DNA of 6,422 bases from Bacteroidales bacterium UBA1725 (GTDB taxonomy: Bacteria; Bacteroidota; Bacteroidia; Bacteroidales; UBA932). How positions within the stretch are numbered: the first letter of the stretch is position 1; every line of letters begins with the position of its first letter. The position numbers were made by a program, and so were the translations under genes. The DNA lies in the NCBI GenBank assembly GCA_002315815.1, contig DCIN01000069.1, forward strand, positions 1-6,422, given 5' to 3'. The notes beneath the pieces are model-generated. The model did no database searches, was not told the origin of the DNA, and saw nothing but the letters and a program-made list of their open reading frames with translations. Shown piece after piece: positions 1-6,422 of the stretch.

Positions 1-2457
1 CAGTCCATTCTCGGAGCTCTGGTGACTCTGGGGCAGAAAGGACTCACGATAGACTGCCAGGGAAACTGGGGCAACATTCTTACCGGTGACTCCAACGCCG
101 CTCCCCGATATATCGAGGCCAGACTCAGCAAGTTTGCCAAGGACGTTGTTTTCGACTACAAGATAACCCACACGATGAGCAGTTACGACGGCCGCAATCA
201 GGAGCCGACGGAACTTCCTGTCCGTTTCCCCCTCCTGCTTGCCCAGGGGACTGAAGGAATTGGCGTGGGAATGTCGTCCAAGATTCTTCCGCACAATTTC
301 AACGAACTTCTGGATGCTTCGGTGGCCATTATCGAAGGCAAACCCTGGAGCATTTACCCGGACTTCCCTACCGGTGGCTTCGCCGACTGCAGCAAATATC
401 TGGACGGCAAGCGCGGCGGCAGCGTGAAAGTGAGGGCGAAAATCGAAAAAATAGACAAAAATACTGTAGCGATAACCGAAATACCCTACGGAAGATATAC
501 CCGCGACCTCATAGATTCAATACTCAAGGCAAAGGACAAGGGGAAGATAAAAATCAAGAAGATAGAGGATATGACCACAGAGAAGGTCAATATTCTCATC
601 CACCTTCCGAACGATGTGTCGCCCGACAAGACCATCGACGCCCTGTACGCATTCACTGACTGCGAATGCAACATAGCCCCGAACGCCTGTGTCATAAGGG
701 ACAACAAACCTCAGTTCCTGTCTGTACGCGACATTCTGGAATACAGCACCTACCACACAAGAGACCTGCTGATGCAGCAGCTCCGGATACGTATGGACGA
801 ACTTGAGAGGGACTGGCATTACACCTCTCTCGAGAGGATATTCTTCGAGAATCAGGTGTACAAGCTTCTGGAACAGAACCAGAGCAGCTGGGAGGAGCAG
901 AAGCAGGACATTCTGGCCAGGATGAAGACCTACGAGGATATGCTCCGCCAGAAAATTACTATGGACGACATAGACAAACTCGTGGAGAAGCCCGTACGCA
1001 AGATTTCCCGCTTCGATACCAAGGTCCTTGACCTCAAGATACTTGAGATAGAAAAAGAGATGAATCAGGTTCAGGACAATATCGACCATATCGACAGATA
1101 CACGGTAACCTGGTTCAAGGGACTCAAGAAGAAATACGGCAAGGATTTCCCACGTCTGACGGAACTCACCGGATTCGAGACCATCTCGGCCACGAAGGTC
1201 GTGAACAACAACGCAAAACTGTATGCGAATCTGGCAGAAGGTTTCGTGGGCATAGGTCTCAAGAAGGACGACGGCGGAGAATACGTCTGCGAATGTTCCG
1301 ACCTTTCCGAAGTGCTCGTGATACGCAAGGACGGAAAGTACACCATCACCAAGGTTGAGCAAAAAGCCTTCTTCGGGAAGGACCTGCTGTATGCAGGTCT
1401 CTTCAACAGAGGTGACACCCGTTCCATATACAATGTCATCTACCGTGAAGGCAAGACCTCAATCTACTACGCCAAACGTTTCGCGGTAATGTCTGTCACC
1501 AGAGACAAGGAATATGACATAACAACGGGAGAGCCCGGCTCAAAGATAATGTGGTTCACCGCCAACGGAAACGGAGAAGCCGAGACCGTGCGGATACAGT
1601 TCAAGCCAAAGGCCAAGCTCAAGAAACCCTCCATAGAGTACGATTTCTCCACCTTGGCCATCAAGAGCAAGACTGCACGAGGCAACCTCGTGACCAAGAA
1701 CGAGATTCATCGTATCACGCTAAGGAGCAAGGGCGTGAGCACCATATCCGGGAAAGACATCTGGTATGACCCCGATATCCAGAAACTGAACGAGGACGGT
1801 CACGGGCAGTACCTTGGTCAATTCGAAGAGGGAGACAAGGTCCTCGCAGTCTTCAAGAACGGCAGCTTCTACACAACCTCGTTCGACCTGGTCAACAGAT
1901 ATCAGGGTGACGTGCTGGCTATAGAGAAGTTCGACTCCGGAAGAACATACACTGCACTGTACTTCGACGGAGCGTCCAAATCATTCTATGTCAAGAGGTT
2001 CTCATTCGTAGTAAGCGACAACAATCCCCAAAGTTTCATTTCCGAAGGAGCCAAGTCCCGTCTGATTGGCTTGAGTTCAGACAAATATCCCCAGTACGAG
2101 GTCAGCTGGATGATTGAGGACAAACCCGCCGAACTCTATGATGCCGAACAGTGGATAGGCAAGAAAGGCTTCGCTGCCAAGGGAAAGAAATGCGTGGACC
2201 GTGGAGAAGTGAAGAGTGTTCGTTTCGTCGAGCCTCTAGTCAAGGAGGAGTCTGGCGAAGAAACGGACGCTGTTCCCGAAATCAATGACGTCATTCCGGA
2301 GAACGGAGTGACTGACCAGAACGGAACAACCGCACGGAATGAGTCTCTTGTTCAGAACGGAACAACCGCCCGGAACGAGTCGGGTTTTTCGGATAACGGC
2401 GAAGTTCCGGAAGCAGACATTATTGCAGAAACTATTGTCGAACCCACACTTTTCTGA
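1..2457 (+). CDS. parC: DNA topoisomerase IV subunit A (ParC), 5'-truncated by the window edge
   Basis: This is the breakage-reunion subunit of a type IIA topoisomerase, which with ParE decatenates and relaxes chromosomes in the cytoplasm. The frame is open from base 1, and the seven codons before the GTG at 22 (QSILGAL) already fit the family, so that GTG is not the start. The visible 818 residues begin just before the active site; the catalytic tyrosine is in APRYIEARL (codon 109-111). By comparison with E. coli ParC, where it is near residue 120, roughly 80 residues including the quinolone-resistance region are missing. The winged-helix/tower part runs to about base 720, long coiled-coil helices lie around 730-1130, and a beta-pinwheel C-terminal domain around 1160-2230 with KTARGNLVTK near 1670. 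An acidic, Asn/Thr-rich tail with a duplicated decapeptide ends the protein. GyrA is the alternative, but the QGNWGNILTGDS block and the pinwheel without an obvious GyrA box favour Bacteroidetes ParC. It overlaps aroK by one base. Confidence 0.93.
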   Translation, partial: QSILGALVTLGQKGLTIDCQGNWGNILTGDSNAAPRYIEARLSKFAKDVVFDYKITHTMSSYDGRNQEPTELPVRFPLLLAQGTEGIGVGMSSKILPHNFNELLDASVAIIEGKPWSIYPDFPTGGFADCSKYLDGKRGGSVKVRAKIEKIDKNTVAITEIPYGRYTRDLIDSILKAKDKGKIKIKKIEDMTTEKVNILIHLPNDVSPDKTIDALYAFTDCECNIAPNACVIRDNKPQFLSVRDILEYSTYHTRDLLMQQLRIRMDELERDWHYTSLERIFFENQVYKLLEQNQSSWEEQKQDILARMKTYEDMLRQKITMDDIDKLVEKPVRKISRFDTKVLDLKILEIEKEMNQVQDNIDHIDRYTVTWFKGLKKKYGKDFPRLTELTGFETISATKVVNNNAKLYANLAEGFVGIGLKKDDGGEYVCECSDLSEVLVIRKDGKYTITKVEQKAFFGKDLLYAGLFNRGDTRSIYNVIYREGKTSIYYAKRFAVMSVTRDKEYDITTGEPGSKIMWFTANGNGEAETVRIQFKPKAKLKKPSIEYDFSTLAIKSKTARGNLVTKNEIHRITLRSKGVSTISGKDIWYDPDIQKLNEDGHGQYLGQFEEGDKVLAVFKNGSFYTTSFDLVNRYQGDVLAIEKFDSGRTYTALYFDGASKSFYVKRFSFVVSDNNPQSFISEGAKSRLIGLSSDKYPQYEVSWMIEDKPAELYDAEQWIGKKGFAAKGKKCVDRGEVKSVRFVEPLVKEESGEETDAVPEINDVIPENGVTDQNGTTARNESLVQNGTTARNESGFSDNGEVPEADIIAETIVEPTLF
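109..111 (+). other. parC: Catalytic tyrosine codon of ParC
   Basis: The TAT codon encodes the tyrosine in the motif AAPRYIEARL. In type IIA topoisomerases the equivalent tyrosine, preceded by an arginine, attacks the DNA backbone and forms the covalent 5'-phosphotyrosyl link. Both the Arg and Tyr are intact, so the visible part of the enzyme looks functional. Confidence 0.9.
2317..2381 (+). repeat. In-frame tandem repeat (36-bp period) in the ParC tail
   Basis: Two copies of a segment encoding QNGTTARNES start at 2317 and 2353, a 36-bp (12-codon) period. The two decapeptides are identical while their DNA differs at three third-codon positions (GCA/GCC, AAT/AAC, TCT/TCG), all silent. A degenerate partial copy (ENGV) precedes them near 2299. 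The repeat lies in the low-complexity tail beyond the pinwheel domain, so it probably forms a disordered extension. Confidence 0.9.
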
Positions 2458-2981
2458 TGATTGTCAGTCTCACAGGTTTTATGGGAAGCGGAAAAAGCAG
2501 CGTAGGCAGAAAACTGTCCACACTGCTTTCATTCCCTTTCGTTGATTTGGACGAATACATAGAGCATAAAATAGGCAGGAGTATCCCTGAAATTTTCTCC
2601 GAAGGAGAGGAATACTTCAGAGCCGTGGAGGCTGAAGCCGTCAGAGACCTTGTGACTATGAGGCAGATAACTGGAGAAGACCTGGTCCTGGCACTCGGCG
2701 GAGGCACTTTTACCATAGGACCGATACGTGATCTCCTGTTGTCGGAAAGTGTCTGCATCCATCTCCGTACCAGTCTGGAAACCTGTATGGCCAGAATCCC
2801 CGATCCATCAAGCCGCCCGTTGCTTATGGCTTCATCTCCTGAAAGCCGGCTTGCAGAGCTTTATGCTTCACGTCTCCCCCTATACACAAAGGCTGAAATC
2901 AACATAGACACTGACGGGCTGACCATTTCAGAAGTCGCTTCAGAAGCAGCTTCAGCTATTGCATCCTGTAGCAGACAATAG
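2457..2981 (+). CDS. aroK: Shikimate kinase
   Basis: This cytoplasmic enzyme phosphorylates shikimate at the 3-hydroxyl using ATP, the fifth step of the chorismate (aromatic amino-acid) pathway. At 174 residues it has the usual length of the family and is complete. The P-loop is GFMGSGKSS (residues 7-15). Shikimate-binding residues are all present: Asp32 in DLDEY, Arg55 in the YFRAVE motif, the GGG turn at 81-83, and Arg139 in LYASRLPLY. The lid arginine is Arg120 in SRPLL. The ATG at 2457 shares its A with the TGA of parC (TGATG), which supports this start and suggests translational coupling within one transcript. The last 26 bases overlap the 3' end of the oppositely oriented lipoprotein gene. 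aroK rather than aroL is chosen because it is the usual name outside enterics; the sequence does not separate the two. Confidence 0.95.
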   Translation: MIVSLTGFMGSGKSSVGRKLSTLLSFPFVDLDEYIEHKIGRSIPEIFSEGEEYFRAVEAEAVRDLVTMRQITGEDLVLALGGGTFTIGPIRDLLLSESVCIHLRTSLETCMARIPDPSSRPLLMASSPESRLAELYASRLPLYTKAEINIDTDGLTISEVASEAASAIASCSRQ

Positions 2982-3903
2982 AGTCATTCTTTGTCAGAGC
3001 GAACAGCCTTTCTCCTTTCCAATCGATATCAAATGTCGATATGGGTTCCGGCAGATTGTACCTTCTGACAGGATTCCCTTCAAGGTCATACAGCAGAAGA
3101 GCCGAAATGGCACCATTCTCGTTCGTCATACCTGCCATTATTCCGTCAGTGCCGACACGGAGTGTGTAGAAACAAGTTCTCGCGTCATCCTCAAAAGGCC
3201 CCTTAACGTGAGCAAGCAACTCAAAGTCAGACGAGTAGATATCAAGGTACGGGTAAGACATACCTGCAGTCACAATCAGATTCTTCTCAGGTGAAACCTC
3301 AAGAAGACACTGCATTTTCAGATTACCAAGTGGGTTATTCTTCATCTCCTCGTACACGGAAGGAAAAGGTACCGAACGTATTTCCGTCCCCGACTTGTCA
3401 GTGAGCAGGAATCTTTCGGGACGACCTATAGGAAGGAACAGGAAATTGTCGCCAAGACTTCTCACACGCATAAAGGGGGGAAACTGCTTTTTGTCCACTA
3501 TTTCGAAGCCGCCGTCTGCATAGGATAGACAAAGCACTCTGGAGTCAGCAGTGCCGCTGCACAGATAATACTCTGTGTCAGATACTTTAAACAAATCCCA
3601 ACACATAATCGCCTCGATCGGACCCCTTCCGCGAAAAACGAGTCTGCTGCAGTTTGCAGCCTCCAAATCAACTGTACGCAGAACCTGCCCGGTCTGGTTT
3701 CCTCCCACCAACAAGCGATTGCCACCACAATACAGAATTCTGGAAGCACCCACAGTATCTATGACAGTGCGAAGATTTTCAATTTCAACAAGAGAACCTT
3801 CTCCAAACGTACCCGGTTCAGGGCTGTTCACACAGGATGGCAGAAAAAAAGCCGGAAGGAATAACAGAGGCAAAAGACGCCTGAAACTTTGAATGCTAAT
3901 CAT
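2956..3903 (-). CDS. Six-bladed beta-propeller lipoprotein (BF3164/TolB-like type)
   Basis: This is an exported lipoprotein of unknown function. Two start codons sit side by side, GTG at 3906-3904 and ATG at 3903-3901; I prefer the ATG, giving 315 residues, and there is no Shine-Dalgarno sequence to decide. A basic stretch (RR) and a hydrophobic core lead to a lipobox L-P-S-C, with the lipidated cysteine at residue 24. The rest is rich in beta-strands and repeated 'value-readout' segments such as LFALTKNDSIVCY. The motif GRGPIE (92-97) resembles the G-x-G-P-x-E signature common in Bacteroidetes BF3164-type propellers. An acidic surface-export signal directly after the cysteine is not evident (VNSPEP), so periplasmic anchoring is possible; this is inference. 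It lies about 23 bp downstream of the GH2 gene on the same strand and is probably co-transcribed. Its stop lies inside the aroK 3' end. The propeller family call is from pattern memory, not a search. Confidence 0.75.
   Translation of the reverse strand: MISIQSFRRLLPLLFLPAFFLPSCVNSPEPGTFGEGSLVEIENLRTVIDTVGASRILYCGGNRLLVGGNQTGQVLRTVDLEAANCSRLVFRGRGPIEAIMCWDLFKVSDTEYYLCSGTADSRVLCLSYADGGFEIVDKKQFPPFMRVRSLGDNFLFLPIGRPERFLLTDKSGTEIRSVPFPSVYEEMKNNPLGNLKMQCLLEVSPEKNLIVTAGMSYPYLDIYSSDFELLAHVKGPFEDDARTCFYTLRVGTDGIMAGMTNENGAISALLLYDLEGNPVRRYNLPEPISTFDIDWKGERLFALTKNDSIVCYRMQ
2974..2995. terminator. Weak hairpin at the aroK/lipoprotein convergent junction
   Basis: GACAA (2974-2978) pairs with TTGTC (2991-2995), and AGA (2980-2982) pairs with TCT (2988-2990), giving an eight-pair stem with one bulged T and a five-base loop. 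It spans the aroK stop codon. There is no T-tract on either side in either direction, so intrinsic termination is doubtful. It is listed because no better terminator exists between the convergent genes. Confidence 0.2.
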
Positions 3904-3926
3904 CACTTTTTACTAAAATTGGTTGT

Positions 3927-6362
3927 TCAATTACCTGTTGTAAATTTCACTGATACCGGCTTGAGTCCGGGGCAGGTAGCTGTGAACATAATTTCAGAAG
4001 CTTCGGTTCCTGCTCTGAGAATTGCGAGCATACTTCCGTTGAAAAGCATCTGGCTGTCGGTGACGTTCAACTCGTCGGAATTGATGTTTCCGTTGCCGAC
4101 AGCAGCTATTGTTGCATCGCCGCTGACGCTGCATTTCACCTCTCCCGCAGCTGTCTTGACCCGGCGGCCCCTGCTGTCCACTGCAATTACGCGAATGTGC
4201 TGAAGATCCTGCCCGTCCGCCTTCCAATCGGCATTGTCGCTCTCTATGACAAGACTGACTGCCTTGCCCGTAGTCTCAATCTTGTGGCGGGCCACTTCCC
4301 TGCCGCCTGTCCTTGCAATGGCCAGGATGTTGCCGGCTTTATATTCAACTTCCTGCCAGAGAATCTGATTGCGCAGCCTGGGATCGGCGGTGTTGTTCTT
4401 CTTTACGCCAAGGCTCTTCCCATTGACCAGAAGTTCCACTTCTTCGGCATTGGTGTATGTGATAATCTCGAGCTTTTCACCCGGAGTGCGGTTCCAGTGG
4501 TCGGATTGGCCGTCATTCCCTGTCTGAACACCATTCCACATCTGGTTGCCGCGGGATTCAGTCACCGCTATGTGAACCAGCGGCTCATTTGAATAGAAGG
4601 ACTTCATATAAAACGCCTTGGGCTTGGGTTCGAGAGAGATGTCAATCACACCTTGAGCCCATCCTTTTGCTGGCCATCCCTGTGATTCTCCGAGATAATC
4701 GATTGCACCCCAGTATGCAAGTCCTATGACCTTGTCGAGTTCCATCCCGAAATAGTTCTCCCCCATTGCTGAAATAGAAGCTTCGCTCTGATAGAAGGTC
4801 ATCCAGGGGAATTTCTGCCCGTCTCCGGGGAAATACATATAGCGATAATTGTATGACTGGACATCTGTCACCATTGCCAGGTCGCAGGGCAGGTCATTGG
4901 TCTCCCAGTTGCGATAGCGGGGATGCATTGCCACAGTGACCTTGCGAGTAGGATCATAGCGCTGGACAACAGTCTTCATCAGCTTGTACTGAGTTACACC
5001 GAAATCATTGAATGGCTGATTGTTAAGTTGTTGAAGCTCATTGCCCAGACTCCACATTATCACACAGGGGTGGTTTCGGTCCCTACGTACCCATTCGGTG
5101 ACATCGTCAATCCAAAGGTCCTGGAAACGGACGCGCCCGGCTCCTGCATACTGGTCATTCCATTTGTCATAGAGTTCATCGACAACGAGAATGCCGTATT
5201 TGTCACAGAGGTCGAGGAAATCTTCGGAATAAGGATTGTGTGATGAACGTATATGGTTCATTCCAAATTCCTTAACAAGCTTTATTCTTTTTTCAATGGC
5301 CCTCGGATATGCGGCCGCTCCAAGAGCTCCGAGATCGTGATGGTTGGCATAACCCTTCAGTAGGACTTTCTCTCCATTGAGCAGGAAACCGCGGTTGGGT
5401 ACGAATTCTACGGTACGCACACCGAAATGCTTGGTCACAGCGTCAGCCACGCTACCGTCCGGACGGAGAAGCTCGATTTTAGCCAGATAGAGATTGGGAT
5501 GTTCACAATCCCAGAGTCGTGGATTGTGCAAAGTAATGGAAGGAATCTGGAATTCCTGGGTGATGTAGTTGCGGTTGCGCGGGAACTTATAGGTCGAATC
5601 GCTCACGGCATTTCCTTCTGAATCGGTGATTGCCACGTGCAATTTCACTTCTCTTACAGGGCCTGTGGTGGACAGTTCTGCGGATATGCTGACACGGCTG
5701 TTGTCTGTAGTGCTGATATTGAGCGGATGACGCACGAAATAGTAATTTGGATCTGTAGCAATGAGGCTTACACCTCGGAACAGACCGCCCCCAGTGTACC
5801 AGCGGGACATTCTTGGCTCACCGGTTTCCGCCCTCACAGCAATGGTGTTGGCCTCATCGAACTTGAGTTTGTCGGTCACATCTATCTCAAAGCCGAGATA
5901 ACCGTAGTCAGTGCTTCCAACAAGTTCTCCGTTGAGGTATATGTCGCCGACGTACATTATGCCCTCGAAATTCAGAAGCAGGCGTTTTCCCTTGAGTTCC
6001 CTGGACGGAGTGAAAGCTTTGACATACCAGCCTTCACCCATCTCCTTGAATCCCCGGGCCGACAGACGGCTCTTGATATTGGCTGAAATATCTGTGAGAT
6101 CGCCTTTCTCTGAAGCATCAGGCGAAACCCACGGCTGTTCTATCTGAAAATCGTGGGGAATGTTTATCTTCCTCCATCCCCTGTCCTCCGTCGCCAAAGC
6201 AAGGGTTGTCGAAGCAGGGGTTGTCAAAGCAAGGGTTGTCGAGGGTTCGGGCACTCCCGGTCTGAACATCCAGTCCCTGTTAAGGGACAAAGTGTCGCGT
6301 TGGGCATTTGCAGAAAGCAACGGTGCGCAAAGAAGCGCAATGACAAGATACTTCTTCTTCAT
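3927..6362 (-). CDS. Secreted glycoside hydrolase family 2 protein (beta-galactosidase-like)
   Basis: This is an exported retaining beta-glycosidase, 811 residues and complete, a normal length for Bacteroidales GH2 enzymes. A signal peptide (MKKKYLVIALL...SANA, likely cleaved after residue 20) directs it to the periplasm or beyond. Domains in order: N-terminal jelly-roll sugar-binding domain (about 25-205), Ig-like domain (206-316), TIM barrel (about 318-595), a DUF4982-like beta-sandwich (about 620-695), and a C-terminal GH2 C5-type domain (about 700-808, with ADGQDL and VGNGN). The acid/base is Glu442 in MWSLGNEL and the nucleophile Glu527 in FYQSEAS. Other family marks are KGYANHHDLGALG (336-348), RSSHNPYS (372-379) and IDYLGES (554-560). 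The NxKG motif of beta-glucuronidases is not seen in its usual place, so beta-galactosidase or a related activity is likelier, but the substrate cannot be fixed from sequence. A Thr/Ala/Leu repeat occupies residues 41-57. It is the first gene of a likely two-gene unit with the propeller lipoprotein. Confidence 0.93.
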   Translation of the reverse strand: MKKKYLVIALLCAPLLSANAQRDTLSLNRDWMFRPGVPEPSTTLALTTPASTTLALATEDRGWRKINIPHDFQIEQPWVSPDASEKGDLTDISANIKSRLSARGFKEMGEGWYVKAFTPSRELKGKRLLLNFEGIMYVGDIYLNGELVGSTDYGYLGFEIDVTDKLKFDEANTIAVRAETGEPRMSRWYTGGGLFRGVSLIATDPNYYFVRHPLNISTTDNSRVSISAELSTTGPVREVKLHVAITDSEGNAVSDSTYKFPRNRNYITQEFQIPSITLHNPRLWDCEHPNLYLAKIELLRPDGSVADAVTKHFGVRTVEFVPNRGFLLNGEKVLLKGYANHHDLGALGAAAYPRAIEKRIKLVKEFGMNHIRSSHNPYSEDFLDLCDKYGILVVDELYDKWNDQYAGAGRVRFQDLWIDDVTEWVRRDRNHPCVIMWSLGNELQQLNNQPFNDFGVTQYKLMKTVVQRYDPTRKVTVAMHPRYRNWETNDLPCDLAMVTDVQSYNYRYMYFPGDGQKFPWMTFYQSEASISAMGENYFGMELDKVIGLAYWGAIDYLGESQGWPAKGWAQGVIDISLEPKPKAFYMKSFYSNEPLVHIAVTESRGNQMWNGVQTGNDGQSDHWNRTPGEKLEIITYTNAEEVELLVNGKSLGVKKNNTADPRLRNQILWQEVEYKAGNILAIARTGGREVARHKIETTGKAVSLVIESDNADWKADGQDLQHIRVIAVDSRGRRVKTAAGEVKCSVSGDATIAAVGNGNINSDELNVTDSQMLFNGSMLAILRAGTEASEIMFTATCPGLKPVSVKFTTGN
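6197..6241 (-). repeat. Three tandem 15-bp units in the GH2 gene
   Basis: Units lie at 6197-6211, 6212-6226 and 6227-6241. The outer two are identical (AAGCAAGGGTTGTCG on the + strand) and the middle one differs at two bases. An exact 18-bp direct repeat, 6195-6212 and 6225-6242, results. Read on the - strand it encodes TTLAL-TTPAS-TTLAL, in frame, in the first loop of the N-terminal jelly-roll domain. Five-codon units allow gain or loss without a frameshift. Confidence 0.93.
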
Positions 6363-6384
6363 ATTGTGCGATAAACTGATTGTT

Positions 6385-6398
6385 CCAAAATATTGTGG
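6385..6398. promoter_or_regulatory. 14-bp near-palindrome overlapping the putative -7 element
   Basis: CCAAAATATTGTGG is self-complementary at 12 of its 14 positions (CCA.AATATT.TGG). It is the only notable dyad in the 60 bases upstream of the GH2 start and overlaps the candidate -7 box, where a repressor would act. AT-rich dyads of this size arise by chance, so an operator role is only a suggestion. Confidence 0.2.
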
Positions 6399-6413
6399 AG
6401 TGAACTACCCAAA
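6385..6413 (-). promoter_or_regulatory. Candidate Bacteroidetes-type promoter upstream of the GH2 gene
   Basis: On the - strand, TTTG (6413-6410) is followed after 17 bases by TATTTTGG (6392-6385), which resembles the Bacteroides -33 TTTG and -7 TAnnTTTG elements with one mismatch in the latter and a spacer a little shorter than usual. The -7 element ends 22 bases before the ATG, implying a short leader of under 20 bases. The window ends shortly upstream, so a better promoter may lie outside it. Confidence 0.3.
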
Positions 6414-6422
6414 AGCTAAAGA

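Noticed and set aside
22..24. GTG as the start codon of the topoisomerase gene
   Set aside because: The frame stays open to base 1 with family-like residues, and the essential N-terminal part of the catalytic domain would be missing; the gene simply begins outside the window.
517..1362. Long open frame (281 codons) on the - strand within parC
   Set aside because: It lies wholly antisense to a strongly conserved part of parC, its translation is unlike any domain I recognise, and it is what a codon-biased gene commonly produces on the opposite strand.
2369..2390. CCCG...CGGG followed by five Ts, resembling a terminator
   Set aside because: The stem is only four or five pairs with a large loop and lies inside the parC coding tail, upstream of the coupled aroK gene; it is a by-product of the repeat sequence.
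5637..6086. 149-codon open frame on the + strand within the GH2 gene
   Set aside because: It is fully antisense to the conserved N-terminal GH2 domains and shows no recognisable motif or start context.
6195..6242. CRISPR-like or insertion-sequence-related repeat
   Set aside because: The units are contiguous 15-mers without spacers, in frame within a coding gene, and have no inverted ends or target duplication.
1..6422. A hidden defence system, mobile element or RNA gene
   Set aside because: The window is almost wholly accounted for by four ordinary genes; no transposase, integrase, tRNA-like or rRNA-like sequence and no non-coding stretch above about 60 bases was seen.

Overview
The window comes from a member of the Bacteroidales, probably a gut or rumen species of moderate GC content; I cannot fix the genus. 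The evidence is the Bacteroidetes-type ParC (with its DCQGNWGN...DSNAAPRYIEARL active-site block), a long secreted GH2 enzyme of the multi-domain kind common in Bacteroides and Prevotella relatives, a six-bladed-propeller lipoprotein of the BF3164/TolB-like kind, and the lack of clear Shine-Dalgarno sequences before the starts.

Layout. On the + strand, a topoisomerase IV subunit A gene (parC) is cut by the left edge (1-2457). It is followed with a one-base stop/start overlap by shikimate kinase (aroK, 2457-2981). On the - strand, a GH2 glycosidase gene (3927-6362) is transcribed leftwards, followed after about 23 bp by a lipoprotein gene (2956-3903). The two units converge, and the ends of aroK and the lipoprotein gene overlap by 26 bp. 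Coding density is therefore almost complete; the only non-coding stretch of note is the 60 bp upstream of the GH2 gene at the right edge, which holds a possible Bacteroidetes-type promoter and a near-palindrome.

How the genes work together. The + strand pair is housekeeping: chromosome decatenation and aromatic amino-acid/chorismate synthesis, co-transcribed but not functionally linked. The - strand pair looks like a small cell-envelope unit: an exported beta-glycosidase with both catalytic glutamates present, plus a lipid-anchored propeller protein of unknown function. No SusC/SusD pair, sensor or sigma factor is visible within the window.

I found no hidden novel system. The most notable points are two in-frame tandem repeats that alter protein tails or loops (a 36-bp unit in parC, a 15-bp unit in the GH2 gene), the overlapping convergent gene ends, and the pairing of the GH2 enzyme with an uncharacterised propeller lipoprotein.
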